DNA of 8,058 bases from Pseudomonas sp. (GCA_003525045.1 DQGF01000244.1:3707-11764), one strand, 5' to 3'; shown: positions 1-6,070, numbered from the stretch's first letter. Numbers and translations: made by a program. Notes: generated by a model from the letters alone, not told the origin.

Positions 1-88
1 GCCGGCCGGTCTGATAAACTGCGGGCACCTTAATGCCTTGCCGAGTGTTTTTCGTGTCGATTCTCTTCCCCTTCCGGTGTTGCCTGCG
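1..88. other. Upstream region of the DTW gene, nothing firm
   Basis: Tandem stops TGA-TAA at 12-17 may end an upstream plus-strand gene outside the window, but only four codons are visible. ATG 33 opens a 19-codon ORF ending TGA 90-92, overlapping the DTW start ATG at 89. No promoter or ribosome site is recognisable. Confidence 0.25.
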
Positions 89-847
89 ATGAGCCATGCA
101 ATCAAGCCTTTTGCTTTGAATGCGGTAGCCCGCCTGCGCGACGAGCGCGAAGAGGAGGGCATCAGGCCGATTCAGGCCCGTGGCTGGCGAGCCCCGCGTT
201 GCCGTGCCTGCCGTGTGATCGAGAGCCACTGCCTGTGTGCCTGGCGTCCACAGGTCGAGACCCGCTCCGGGGTGTGCCTGATCATGACCGGCAAGGAAGT
301 GTTCAAGCCGAGTAATACCGGTTGGCTGATCGCCGATGTGGTGCCTGACAACCATGCGTTCATCTGGTCGCGGACCGAAGTCGATCAGCAACTGTTGCAG
401 CTTCTGTCCGATCCGCAATGGCAGCCCTATCTGGTATTTCCGGGCGAGTACGTCGAGCCCGAGCGAGTGACCCATGGTGTCGAGGCCGATAGCACCAAGC
501 GGCCGCTGTTCATTTTGCTGGACGCGACCTGGACCGAAGCCAGGAAGATTTTTCGCAAAAGCCCCTATTTCGATGGGTTTCCGATTCTGAGCCTGCTGCC
601 CGAGAAGCTCTCCCGGTACCGGTTGCGGCGATCGACCCGCAGCGAGCACCTGTGCACGGCGGAAGTGGCGGCGCTATGTCTCGACCTGGCGGGCGATGTC
701 GAGGCCGCGTCAGCCCTGGACGCTTATTTTGATGTGTTCAGTCAACATTACCTCGATGCAAAACATCAGCTGGACATGAACGTTGCAACACCGGCACACG
801 CCGAGCTGATGCCCTTCGTGCAGAACGCGGCCGCGGTGACGTGCTGA
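89..847 (+). CDS. tapT: DTW-domain tRNA-uridine aminocarboxypropyltransferase (TapT-like)
   Basis: This cytoplasmic enzyme of 252 aa would transfer the 3-amino-3-carboxypropyl group of S-adenosylmethionine to a uridine of tRNA (acp3U, made at U47 by E. coli TapT/YfiP). Seen directly: a Cys cluster at residues 38, 41, 48 and 50 (CRAC, then CLC), the family's probable metal-binding knuckle; the signature DATW at 145-148 in LLDATWTEARK; and a conserved C-terminal block around 182-192 (STRSEHLCTAE). The frame stays open upstream to a TTG at 38, but those 17 extra residues are not family-like, so I chose ATG at 89. Neither start has a clear Shine-Dalgarno. A tiny ORF at 33-92 overlaps the start as ATGA. 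The gene stands alone, 204 bp before erdR. The family is secure; the tRNA position modified is inferred from E. coli. Confidence 0.85.
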   Translation: MSHAIKPFALNAVARLRDEREEEGIRPIQARGWRAPRCRACRVIESHCLCAWRPQVETRSGVCLIMTGKEVFKPSNTGWLIADVVPDNHAFIWSRTEVDQQLLQLLSDPQWQPYLVFPGEYVEPERVTHGVEADSTKRPLFILLDATWTEARKIFRKSPYFDGFPILSLLPEKLSRYRLRRSTRSEHLCTAEVAALCLDLAGDVEAASALDAYFDVFSQHYLDAKHQLDMNVATPAHAELMPFVQNAAAVTC

Positions 848-1051
848 GAGTCGCCCATACTGCAAGCAACCGGACGGGCTACGTCGCTTGACCACCCCGG
901 CTTCGCTGGGCATGCTTGGCGCCGATTAGGGCGCGGCCAAGTTTGATACGCCGTATTCTTTACGTGAATAGCTACGTGATTGGCGTTGAACGTGCCCTGT
1001 TGATGCAGCTCCGTGGCTGCACCTCGTTTGAAAAACAGGATCATTTGAAAA
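848..1051 (+). promoter_or_regulatory. Non-coding leader and probable promoter region of erdR
   Basis: This 204-bp gap has no gene I can support. Besides the stem at 915-941 it holds the 11-bp palindrome ATACGCCGTAT (946-956); a direct repeat TACGTGA at 961-967 and 973-979, twelve bases apart; a sigma54-like GG-N10-GC at 982-995; and a hairpin TGCAGC/GCTGCA at 1004-1021 with a six-base loop. AGGA at 1037-1040 is the probable ribosome binding site for erdR, eleven bases before its ATG. I could not find a convincing sigma70 -35/-10 pair. The symmetric elements are seen directly; their use as operators is inference. Confidence 0.45.
915..941 (+). terminator. Stem-loop downstream of the DTW gene, possible terminator
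   Basis: CTTGGC (915-920) pairs with GCCAAG (936-941). Inside it GCC (921-923) pairs with GGC (930-932) around the loop GATTAG, with a three-base bulge at 933-935. Only TTT follows (942-944), so it is a weak intrinsic terminator at best. It lies 68 bases after the DTW stop and could instead belong to the control region of erdR. Confidence 0.3.
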
Positions 1052-1702
1052 ATGGCCACATACGAAATCCTGATTGCCGATGACCATCCTCTTTTTCGTA
1101 GCGCCCTGCATCACGCGTTAACCCTGGGCCTCGGTCCGGATGTCCGGCTGGTGGAAGTGGCGAGCATTGCCGAACTTGAAACCCGTCTCGACGAAAAGGC
1201 CGACTGGGATCTGGTGCTGCTGGACTTGAACATGCCGGGGGCCTACGGTTTTTCCGGACTGGTGCTGTTGCGTGGTCAGTATCCGCAGATTCCGGTGGTC
1301 ATGGTCTCGGCTCAGGAAGAGGCGTCGATCATGGTGAAATCCCGTGAATTCGGTGCCAGCGGTTTCATTCCCAAGTCGAGTGACCTGAGCGTCATTCAAA
1401 AAGCTGTGCGAGCGGTACTCGATGGCGATGTCTTCTGGCCACCCCAGGCGTTCGAAGCTGTGAGCGTTTCCGACGAGGCCAAGGCTGCCAGTGCAGGCCT
1501 TGCCAGTCTGACACCGCAGCAGTTTCGGGTGTTGACCATGGTCTGTGAAGGTTTGCTGAACAAGCAGATCGCTTACGAACTGAGCGTTTCGGAAGCGACG
1601 ATCAAGGCCCACGTCACGGCGATTTTCCGTAAGCTGAATGTTCGGACCCGAACTCAGGCGGCGTTGCTCTTGCAACAACTTGAGTCAATTTCGAGCCACT
1701 AA
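1052..1702 (+). CDS. erdR: ErdR/CrbR, LuxR/NarL-family response regulator
   Basis: A DNA-binding response regulator of 216 aa. The receiver domain covers about residues 4-122, with the acidic pocket D10/D11, phospho-acceptor D58 (in LLDLNMPG), switch residue S86 and K108. A linker leads to a LuxR-type helix-turn-helix at about 152-210 (LTPQQFRVL, then NKQIAYELSVSEATIKAHV). In Pseudomonas this protein, called ErdR, AgmR-like or CrbR, works with the sodium/solute-symporter-type kinase CrbS (MxtR) to activate acetyl-CoA synthetase and ethanol/acetate use. I assign it from overall sequence and from the conserved neighbour dgkA. The kinase gene is absent here, which is usual for this orphan regulator. 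The start is ATG with AGGA eleven bases upstream. Its stop codon opens a hairpin. The class is certain; the ErdR identity is very likely. Confidence 0.9.
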   Translation: MATYEILIADDHPLFRSALHHALTLGLGPDVRLVEVASIAELETRLDEKADWDLVLLDLNMPGAYGFSGLVLLRGQYPQIPVVMVSAQEEASIMVKSREFGASGFIPKSSDLSVIQKAVRAVLDGDVFWPPQAFEAVSVSDEAKAASAGLASLTPQQFRVLTMVCEGLLNKQIAYELSVSEATIKAHVTAIFRKLNVRTRTQAALLLQQLESISSH

Positions 1703-1727
1703 CGCGCAGCGCGTTCACGCTTTTTTT
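1701..1727 (+). terminator. Probable intrinsic terminator of erdR
   Basis: AACGCGC (1701-1707) and GCGCGTT (1709-1715) form a perfect 15-bp palindrome whose first two bases are the last two of the erdR stop codon. Seven T follow at 1721-1727 after a five-base gap. A shorter alternative stem, AGCG (1708-1711) with CGCT (1718-1721), abuts the T run directly. Either could end the erdR transcript, which would give dgkA its own promoter. The gap weakens the call. Confidence 0.5.
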
Positions 1728-1778
1728 ACTTTGCTTGATCTAGCTTTCCCACTCCTTTTTGGTTCAGTTGCCCACTCT

Positions 1779-2141
1779 ATGTCACCTTTCAAAGGCCAAA
1801 CCGGCCTCAAACGCATCCTCAACGCCTCCGGTTACTCGCTGGACGGCCTGCGTGCAGCCTTCACCGGCGAAGCAGCTTTTCGGCAACTTGTGTTGCTCAA
1901 CGTCATCCTGATCCCACTGTCGTTCTTTCTGAGTGTCAGCCGTGTCGAGCAGGCGCTGCTCATTGCCGTTTGTCTATTGGCATTGATCGTCGAGTTGCTC
2001 AACTCTGCGGTGGAAGCGGCCATCGACCGCATTTCCCTTGAGCTGCACCCACTGTCGAAGAATGCGAAAGACATGGGCAGCGCCGCGCAGTTGGTGGCGT
2101 TGACCATGATCGCATTGGTGTGGGCGGTGATCCTGCTTTAA
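1779..2141 (+). CDS. dgkA: Diacylglycerol kinase DgkA, inner membrane
   Basis: A small trimeric integral membrane enzyme that phosphorylates diacylglycerol to phosphatidic acid with ATP, returning lipid released by osmoregulated glycan synthesis to phospholipid synthesis. It is 120 aa; the E. coli enzyme is 121. Seen: the amphipathic N-terminus with GEAAFRQ (31-37), three hydrophobic helices at about 38-53, 58-74 and 104-120, and the active-site signature ELLNSAVEAAID, giving E72, N75, E79 and D83, followed by AKDMGSAA with K97 and D98. These correspond to E69, N72, E76, D80, K94 and D95 of E. coli DgkA. The frame is open from 1638, but only ATG at 1779 gives the family length; no Shine-Dalgarno is evident there. 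It lies 76 bp after erdR and its stop overlaps the finR stop tail to tail. Confidence 0.92.
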   Translation: MSPFKGQTGLKRILNASGYSLDGLRAAFTGEAAFRQLVLLNVILIPLSFFLSVSRVEQALLIAVCLLALIVELLNSAVEAAIDRISLELHPLSKNAKDMGSAAQLVALTMIALVWAVILL

Positions 2142-3064
2142 GCGATGGTGGGCAGCACGATCTCGTCGCTGCGCTGAACCCCTGCGGTGAACGCGCGGCA
2201 CAGATCGAGGAATTCGCGCATCGCCGACGTCTGATATTTCTGTTTGTGCCAGATGAAATAGAACTGCCGCGCCAGATCCAGATCCGGGGTTTCCACCGGC
2301 ACCAGGCTGCCGCGGCGGAATGCATCGCGCAGTGCCAACCGCGAAATGCAGCCAATCCCCAATCCTGATTCCACCGCACGCTTGATCGCTTCGGTGTGTT
2401 CCAGCTCCAGGCGGATGTTCAGTCCGCTGCGATGGTGACGCATGGCCTGGTCAAATGTCAGTCGTGTGCCAGAGCCTTGCTCGCGCAGAATCCACGCCTC
2501 GTGGCTTAATTCATCCATGGTCGCCGTGCCACGTTTGGCCAGCGGATGCTGGGGCGCGCAGAACACCACCAGCTCATCCTCGACCCAGCTCTGCACTTCG
2601 ATGTCCGGATGGCTGCAGTCGCCTTCGATCAGACCCAGATCAATTTCATAGTGGGCGACCTGTTGCACAATGTTGGCAGTGTTCTGCACGTGCAGCTTCA
2701 CCTGGCTTTCCGGATGACGCTGCATGAAGCTGCCGATCAGTAGGGTGGCCAGGTAATTGCCGATCGTGAGGGTCGCGCCGACCGCCAAAGAACCGAAACC
2801 GGACTTGCCGTTGAGCAGGTCTTCAATTTCCTTGGCCTGATCGAGCAGTGCCACCGCTTGCGGCAACAGCTGTTTGCCGAGGGCGTTGAGGGCCAGCCGT
2901 TTGCCCGCGCGGTCGAACAGCTGGCAGCTGCACTGGCGCTCAAGCTCGGTGATCGAGGTGCTCGCCGCCGATTGCGACAGGTTGAGCAGGCCCGCAGCAC
3001 GGGATACGCTTTCCTGCTGGGCGACGGCGACGAATACTTGAAGTTGACGGAGAGTAAATCGCAT
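2138..3064 (-). CDS. finR: FinR, LysR-type activator of fpr
   Basis: A LysR-family transcription regulator of 308 aa. The winged helix-turn-helix is at about residues 1-60 (MRFTLRQLQVF, recognition region SRAAGLLNLSQSAASTSI), then a linker helix to about 88 and a periplasmic-binding-protein-like effector domain from about 92 to 293. Being divergent from fpr identifies it as FinR, which in P. putida is needed to induce fpr under superoxide stress. Cys occurs at 45, 47, 150, 169, 239 and 289. As I recall, 150, 239 and 289 are the three cysteines conserved among FinR homologues, and the numbering here agrees exactly. The frame is open far upstream (to 3694), but MRFTLRQLQVF is the classical LysR start. 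Only AGGG about twenty bases upstream resembles a ribosome site, so translation may be weak. The stop shares TTAA with that of dgkA. Confidence 0.9.
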   Translation of the reverse strand: MRFTLRQLQVFVAVAQQESVSRAAGLLNLSQSAASTSITELERQCSCQLFDRAGKRLALNALGKQLLPQAVALLDQAKEIEDLLNGKSGFGSLAVGATLTIGNYLATLLIGSFMQRHPESQVKLHVQNTANIVQQVAHYEIDLGLIEGDCSHPDIEVQSWVEDELVVFCAPQHPLAKRGTATMDELSHEAWILREQGSGTRLTFDQAMRHHRSGLNIRLELEHTEAIKRAVESGLGIGCISRLALRDAFRRGSLVPVETPDLDLARQFYFIWHKQKYQTSAMREFLDLCRAFTAGVQRSDEIVLPTIA

Positions 3065-3076
3065 ATCTATATAACC

Positions 3077-3089
3077 GATAACCCTTATC
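3077..3089. promoter_or_regulatory. Palindrome GATAACCCTTATC, candidate FinR operator
   Basis: Perfect five-base arms (GATAA/TTATC) around CCC form a 13-bp inverted repeat. It is centred at 3083, about 54 bases upstream of the start predicted from the fpr promoter and 19 bases upstream of the finR ATG. That is the usual place for a LysR recognition site controlling the divergent target, and it could also repress finR. A second, looser dyad TATCT (3086-3090)/AGATA (3107-3111) overlaps it and reaches the fpr -35. Binding by FinR is inference. Confidence 0.5.
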
Positions 3090-3101
3090 TTAATAATCCA
3101 G

Positions 3102-3130
3102 TTAACAGATATTGTCGCTGCCATTAGAAT
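3102..3130 (+). promoter_or_regulatory. Sigma70-type promoter of fpr
   Basis: TTAACA (3102-3107) and TAGAAT (3125-3130) each match the sigma70 consensus at five of six positions and are separated by exactly 17 bases. The surrounding stretch is AT-rich against a GC-rich background. Transcription would start near 3137, leaving a leader of about 78 bases that contains a direct repeat CGCAGAGC (3162-3169, 3173-3180). No equally good promoter for finR was found on the other strand. Confidence 0.65.
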
Positions 3131-3199
3131 GCGATGCAATTGCGCACAGCAGCTCATTTTTCGCAGAGCGGGCGCAGAGCACGCGCAAACAAAATCTCC

Positions 3200-3204
3200 A
3201 GGAG
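3200..3204 (+). promoter_or_regulatory. Ribosome binding site that fixes the fpr start
   Basis: AGGAG ends ten bases before ATG 3215. This supports the start at 3215 over the in-frame upstream ATG at 3134, which lies on top of the predicted transcription start, and over the ATG at 3224. Confidence 0.75.
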
Positions 3205-3214
3205 TCCCACGTAC

Positions 3215-3994
3215 ATGAGCAACATGAACCACGAGCGTGTCCTCAGTGTTCATCACTGGAACGACACTCTGTTCAGCTTCAAGTGCACCCGCGATCCGGG
3301 CCTGCGCTTCGAGAACGGTCAGTTCGTGATGATCGGCCTGCAACAGCCCAACGGCCGGCCGCTCATGCGCGCTTACTCGATTGCCAGCCCGAACTGGGAA
3401 GAGCATCTCGAGTTCTTCAGCATCAAGGTGCCTGATGGCCCGCTGACTTCCCAGCTGCAGCATCTGAAGGAAGGCGACGAGATCATCATCAGCAAGAAGC
3501 CTACCGGCACGCTGGTACTGGACGACTTGAAACCTGGCAAACATTTGTACCTGCTCAGCACCGGTACCGGTCTGGCGCCATTCATGAGCGTCATCCAGGA
3601 CCCGGAAACCTACGAGCGTTTCGAAAAAGTGATCCTGTGCCACGGCGTGCGTTACGTCAACGAAGTCGCTTACCGCGAGTTCATCACCGAGCACTTGCCG
3701 CAGAACGAGTTCTTCGGCGATGCCCTGCGTGACAAGTTGATCTACTACCCGACCGTGACCCGCGAGCCGTTCGAGAACGAAGGTCGTCTGACCGACCTGA
3801 TGCGCAGCGGCAAGCTGTTCAGCGACATCGGTCTGCCGCCGATCAACCCGCAGGACGACCGCGCCATGCTATGCGGCAGCCCGAGCATGCTCGACGAGAC
3901 CAGCGAAGTGTTGAACAGCTTCGGCCTGAAAGTTTCGCCACGGATGCGCGAACCGGGTGACTATCTGATTGAGCGTGCGTTCGTCGAGAAATAA
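3215..3994 (+). CDS. fpr: Ferredoxin/flavodoxin-NADP+ reductase Fpr
   Basis: A cytoplasmic FAD enzyme of 259 aa that moves electrons between NADPH and ferredoxin or flavodoxin, feeding Fe-S cluster repair and redox defence. Seen: an FAD-binding beta barrel at about 1-100 with RAYSIAS (52-58), an NADP domain with STGTGLAPF (115-123) and CGSPSML (220-226), and the C-terminal tail AFVEK (255-259). The tail is typical of bacterial subclass IA reductases, in which the aromatic residue (F256 here) covers the flavin. The sequence is very close to the Azotobacter vinelandii enzyme as I remember it. It is monocistronic, divergent from its activator finR across 150 bp, and ends 26 bases before the inverted repeat at 4021. 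Regulation by FinR is known for P. putida and inferred here. Confidence 0.96.
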   Translation: MSNMNHERVLSVHHWNDTLFSFKCTRDPGLRFENGQFVMIGLQQPNGRPLMRAYSIASPNWEEHLEFFSIKVPDGPLTSQLQHLKEGDEIIISKKPTGTLVLDDLKPGKHLYLLSTGTGLAPFMSVIQDPETYERFEKVILCHGVRYVNEVAYREFITEHLPQNEFFGDALRDKLIYYPTVTREPFENEGRLTDLMRSGKLFSDIGLPPINPQDDRAMLCGSPSMLDETSEVLNSFGLKVSPRMREPGDYLIERAFVEK

Positions 3995-4020
3995 GCGGCA
4001 CTCAGCGGCTCTGTTTTCCC

Positions 4021-4109
4021 TGTGGGAGCGAGCCTGCTCGCGAATGCGGTGTGTCAGTCACATTGATGTTGATTGACACACCGCATTCGCGAGCAGGCTC
4101 GCTCCCACA
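4021..4109. repeat. REPIN-like element: two REP sequences as a 36-bp perfect inverted repeat
   Basis: The arms 4021-4056 and 4074-4109 are exact reverse complements over 36 bases. After one G-T mismatch three more pairs form (4058-4060 with 4070-4072), leaving the loop 4061-4069. Each arm starts TGTGGGAGCGAGCCTGCTCG and contains its own small palindrome GCGAGC-CT-GCTCGC (4028-4041 in the left arm). This is the REP sequence scattered in hundreds of copies through P. fluorescens-group genomes, and the paired arrangement is what has been called a REPIN, mobilised by a RAYT transposase elsewhere in the genome. It lies between the convergent genes fpr and dppF. Confidence 0.85.
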
Positions 4110-4117
4110 TTGTTTTT
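4021..4117 (+). terminator. Terminator of fpr formed by the inverted repeat and T run
   Basis: The 36-bp stem is followed by TTGTTTTT (4110-4117), a good rho-independent terminator for the fpr transcript. The last two T are also part of the complement of the dppF stop codon (4116-4118). On the minus strand the stem is followed by GGGAAAACAG and no T run, so termination of the dpp transcript there would need Rho or would be inefficient, although the stem should still protect its 3' end. Confidence 0.65.
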
Positions 4118-5096
4118 ATGCCGCGCCGTCGAGGAACTGCTCGGCGTAGTGGCACGCCACCTGGCGGCTGTCGAGCAGGCGCAGGGCTGGCTCTTCAACG
4201 CTGCAGCGCTCGGTTGCGTATGGGCAGCGCTTGTGGAAAGCGCAGCCGGACGGCGGGTTCAGCGGGTTGGGCAATTCGCCGACGATCTTGATCTTTGGCT
4301 TGTTAGGGTCCGGGTGAATGGTCGGGGTGGCCGACAGCAACGCCTGGGTGTACGGGTGCAGCGGGCGGGCGTAGATGTCGTTCTTCGGGCCGATTTCCAC
4401 CGGGCGACCGAGGTACATCACCATCACGTCATCGGCAACGTGACGCACCACCGCCAGATTGTGGGAGATGAACACGTAGGCGGTGTTGAACTCTTGCTGC
4501 AGGTCCATGAACAGGTTCAGCACCTGCGCCTGAATCGACACGTCCAGAGCGGAAGTCGGTTCGTCCGCCACCAGCACTTTCGGTTGCAGCATCATTGCCC
4601 GGGCCAGGGCAATCCGCTGGCGCTGACCGCCGGAGAACATGTGCGGATAACGCTGGTAATGCTCAGGGCGCAAGCCGACCTGCTTCATCATCGCCTGGAC
4701 TTTCTCGCGACGTTCCGAGGCGCTCAGGTTGGTGTTGATCAGCAGCGGTTCGGCCAACTGATCACCGACTTTCTGCCGGGGGTTCAACGACGCGTACGGG
4801 CTCTGGAACACCATCTGCACGTCTTTGCGCAGCTGCTTGCGCTGAGCCTTGTCGGCACCGGCGACTTCCTGCCCGGCGATTTTCAAGGAGCCGGAGGACG
4901 GCTCTTCGATCAGGGTCAGGGCACGGGCCAGGGTGGATTTGCCGCAACCGGACTCGCCGACGACGGCGAGGGTCTTGCCGGCTTCCAGTTCAAACGACAC
5001 ACCGTTCAGGGCGCGCACAGTCGCATGGCCCTTGAACAGGCCACGGGACACTTCGTAATGACGGGTCAGGTTGCGGGCGGTAAGTACGACGGCCAT
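4116..5096 (-). CDS. dppF: Dipeptide ABC transporter ATPase DppF
   Basis: One of the two nucleotide-binding subunits (326 aa) that power dipeptide import through DppBC at the inner membrane. Seen: Walker A GESGCGKST (47-55), Q-loop Q98, signature FSGGQRQR (154-161), Walker B with DEPTSALD (178-185) and switch H212. The C-terminal oligopeptide-transporter domain begins near 235 (HPYTQALL at 247-254) and has cysteines at 285, 291, 298 and 315. These have the same spacing as in DppD and fit the [4Fe-4S] site reported for this ATPase class. It is the last gene of the operon, and its ATG overlaps the dppD stop by one base (TAATG), implying translational coupling. Its stop lies six bases from the REPIN-like repeat. 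Confidence 0.94.
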   Translation of the reverse strand: MAVVLTARNLTRHYEVSRGLFKGHATVRALNGVSFELEAGKTLAVVGESGCGKSTLARALTLIEEPSSGSLKIAGQEVAGADKAQRKQLRKDVQMVFQSPYASLNPRQKVGDQLAEPLLINTNLSASERREKVQAMMKQVGLRPEHYQRYPHMFSGGQRQRIALARAMMLQPKVLVADEPTSALDVSIQAQVLNLFMDLQQEFNTAYVFISHNLAVVRHVADDVMVMYLGRPVEIGPKNDIYARPLHPYTQALLSATPTIHPDPNKPKIKIVGELPNPLNPPSGCAFHKRCPYATERCSVEEPALRLLDSRQVACHYAEQFLDGAA

Positions 5097-6064
5097 TACG
5101 CCACCTCCTGATTCAGCGGGTAGAAGCAGCGGGCTAGGCTGTTGCTTTTCGGGTCAAGGGTCGGACGTTGTGTACGGCAGTTTTCCTGCACGTACGGACA
5201 GCGCGGCGACAGCAGGCAGCCTTGTGGGCGGTCGTAACGACCGGGAACGATGCCCGGCAAGGTCGACAGGCGCGCGGCACCCAGGCTGTGTTCCGGAATC
5301 GCCTTGAGCAGCGCTTCACTGTACGGGTGCGCCGGAATGTCGAACAACTGTGGCACTTGACCGACTTCGACCGCCTGGCCGGCGTACATCACGCACACAC
5401 GCTGGGCGGTTTCGGCCACGACCGCGAGGTCGTGGGTGATCAGCACCAGGCCCATGTTCTGCTCTTTCTGCAACGCCAACAGCAGGTCCATGATCTGCGC
5501 CTGAATCGTTACGTCCAGTGCAGTGGTCGGTTCGTCGGCGATCAGCAGTTTCGGTTCGCCGGCAATCGCCATGGCGATCGCAACACGCTGGCTCATGCCG
5601 CCGGAGAGTTGATGCGGGTAGGCGTCCATACGGCTGGCGGCGCCCGGGATTTCAACTTTTTCCAGCAGCTCGATGGCGCGCGCGCGGGCTTGCTTGCCGG
5701 ACATTTTCAGGTGCAGACGCAGCACTTCTTCAATCTGGAAGCCGACGGTGTAACTCGGATTCAGCGCGGTCATCGGGTCCTGGAACACCATGGCCAGGTC
5801 TTTACCGACGATTTGCCGACGCTGGCGGTTGCTCAGCTTGAGCATGTTCTTGCCGTCGAAATTCAGGGCGTCGGCGGTGACGATCCCCGGATGCTCGATC
5901 AGGCCCATCAGCGCCATCATGGTCACGGACTTGCCGGAACCCGATTCGCCAACGATGGCCAGGACTTCGCCCTTGTCCACGCTGATGTCGAGACCGTCGA
6001 CCACCGGAACGGCGTTCTTGTCGCCGAAGCGAACGTTGAGATTCTTGATTTCTAACAGTGACAT
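5096..6064 (-). CDS. dppD: Dipeptide ABC transporter ATPase DppD
   Basis: The partner nucleotide-binding subunit, 322 aa. Seen: Walker [10 protein letters not shown] (39-47), Q95, signature LSGGMSQR (153-160), Walker [13 protein letters not shown] (173-184) and H211. HPYSEALL (246-253) opens the C-terminal peptide-transporter domain, which carries cysteines at 283, 289, 296 and 313, a candidate [4Fe-4S] ligand set. The methionine in LSGGM is usual for DppD/OppD, while DppF keeps LSGGQ-like FSGGQ. The frame is open to 6109, but I chose ATG 6064 because GAGGAG (6071-6076) stands six bases upstream and [14 protein letters not shown] is the family start. The gap to the dppC stop is ten bases, and that stop lies inside the ribosome site. 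Confidence 0.94.
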   Translation of the reverse strand: MSLLEIKNLNVRFGDKNAVPVVDGLDISVDKGEVLAIVGESGSGKSVTMMALMGLIEHPGIVTADALNFDGKNMLKLSNRQRRQIVGKDLAMVFQDPMTALNPSYTVGFQIEEVLRLHLKMSGKQARARAIELLEKVEIPGAASRMDAYPHQLSGGMSQRVAIAMAIAGEPKLLIADEPTTALDVTIQAQIMDLLLALQKEQNMGLVLITHDLAVVAETAQRVCVMYAGQAVEVGQVPQLFDIPAHPYSEALLKAIPEHSLGAARLSTLPGIVPGRYDRPQGCLLSPRCPYVQENCRTQRPTLDPKSNSLARCFYPLNQEVA

Positions 6065-6070
6065 TTGAAT

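Noticed and set aside
1..17. Tail of an upstream gene ending in tandem TGA TAA
   Set aside because: Only four codons are visible, so a gene cannot be supported.
38..88. TTG start giving the DTW protein 17 more residues
   Set aside because: The extra residues do not resemble the family and TTG 38 has no ribosome site; ATG 89 gives a normal N-terminus.
1118..1678. 186-codon open frame on the minus strand inside erdR
   Set aside because: It lies entirely within a response regulator that has all its catalytic residues, and it has no start signals.
3065..3694. N-terminal extension of finR running into fpr on the opposite strand
   Set aside because: The 210 extra residues are the antisense of fpr and its promoter. 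LysR proteins start at the MRFTLRQLQVF block.
4110..5111. 333-codon open frame on the plus strand opposite dppF
   Set aside because: It mirrors dppF codon by codon in a GC-rich genome and has a histidine/valine/glutamine-rich, family-free composition. The antisense gene has every motif of an ABC ATPase.
5168..6055. 295-codon open frame on the plus strand opposite dppD
   Set aside because: Same shadow effect as opposite dppF; its composition resembles that antisense frame because the two ATPases are homologous.
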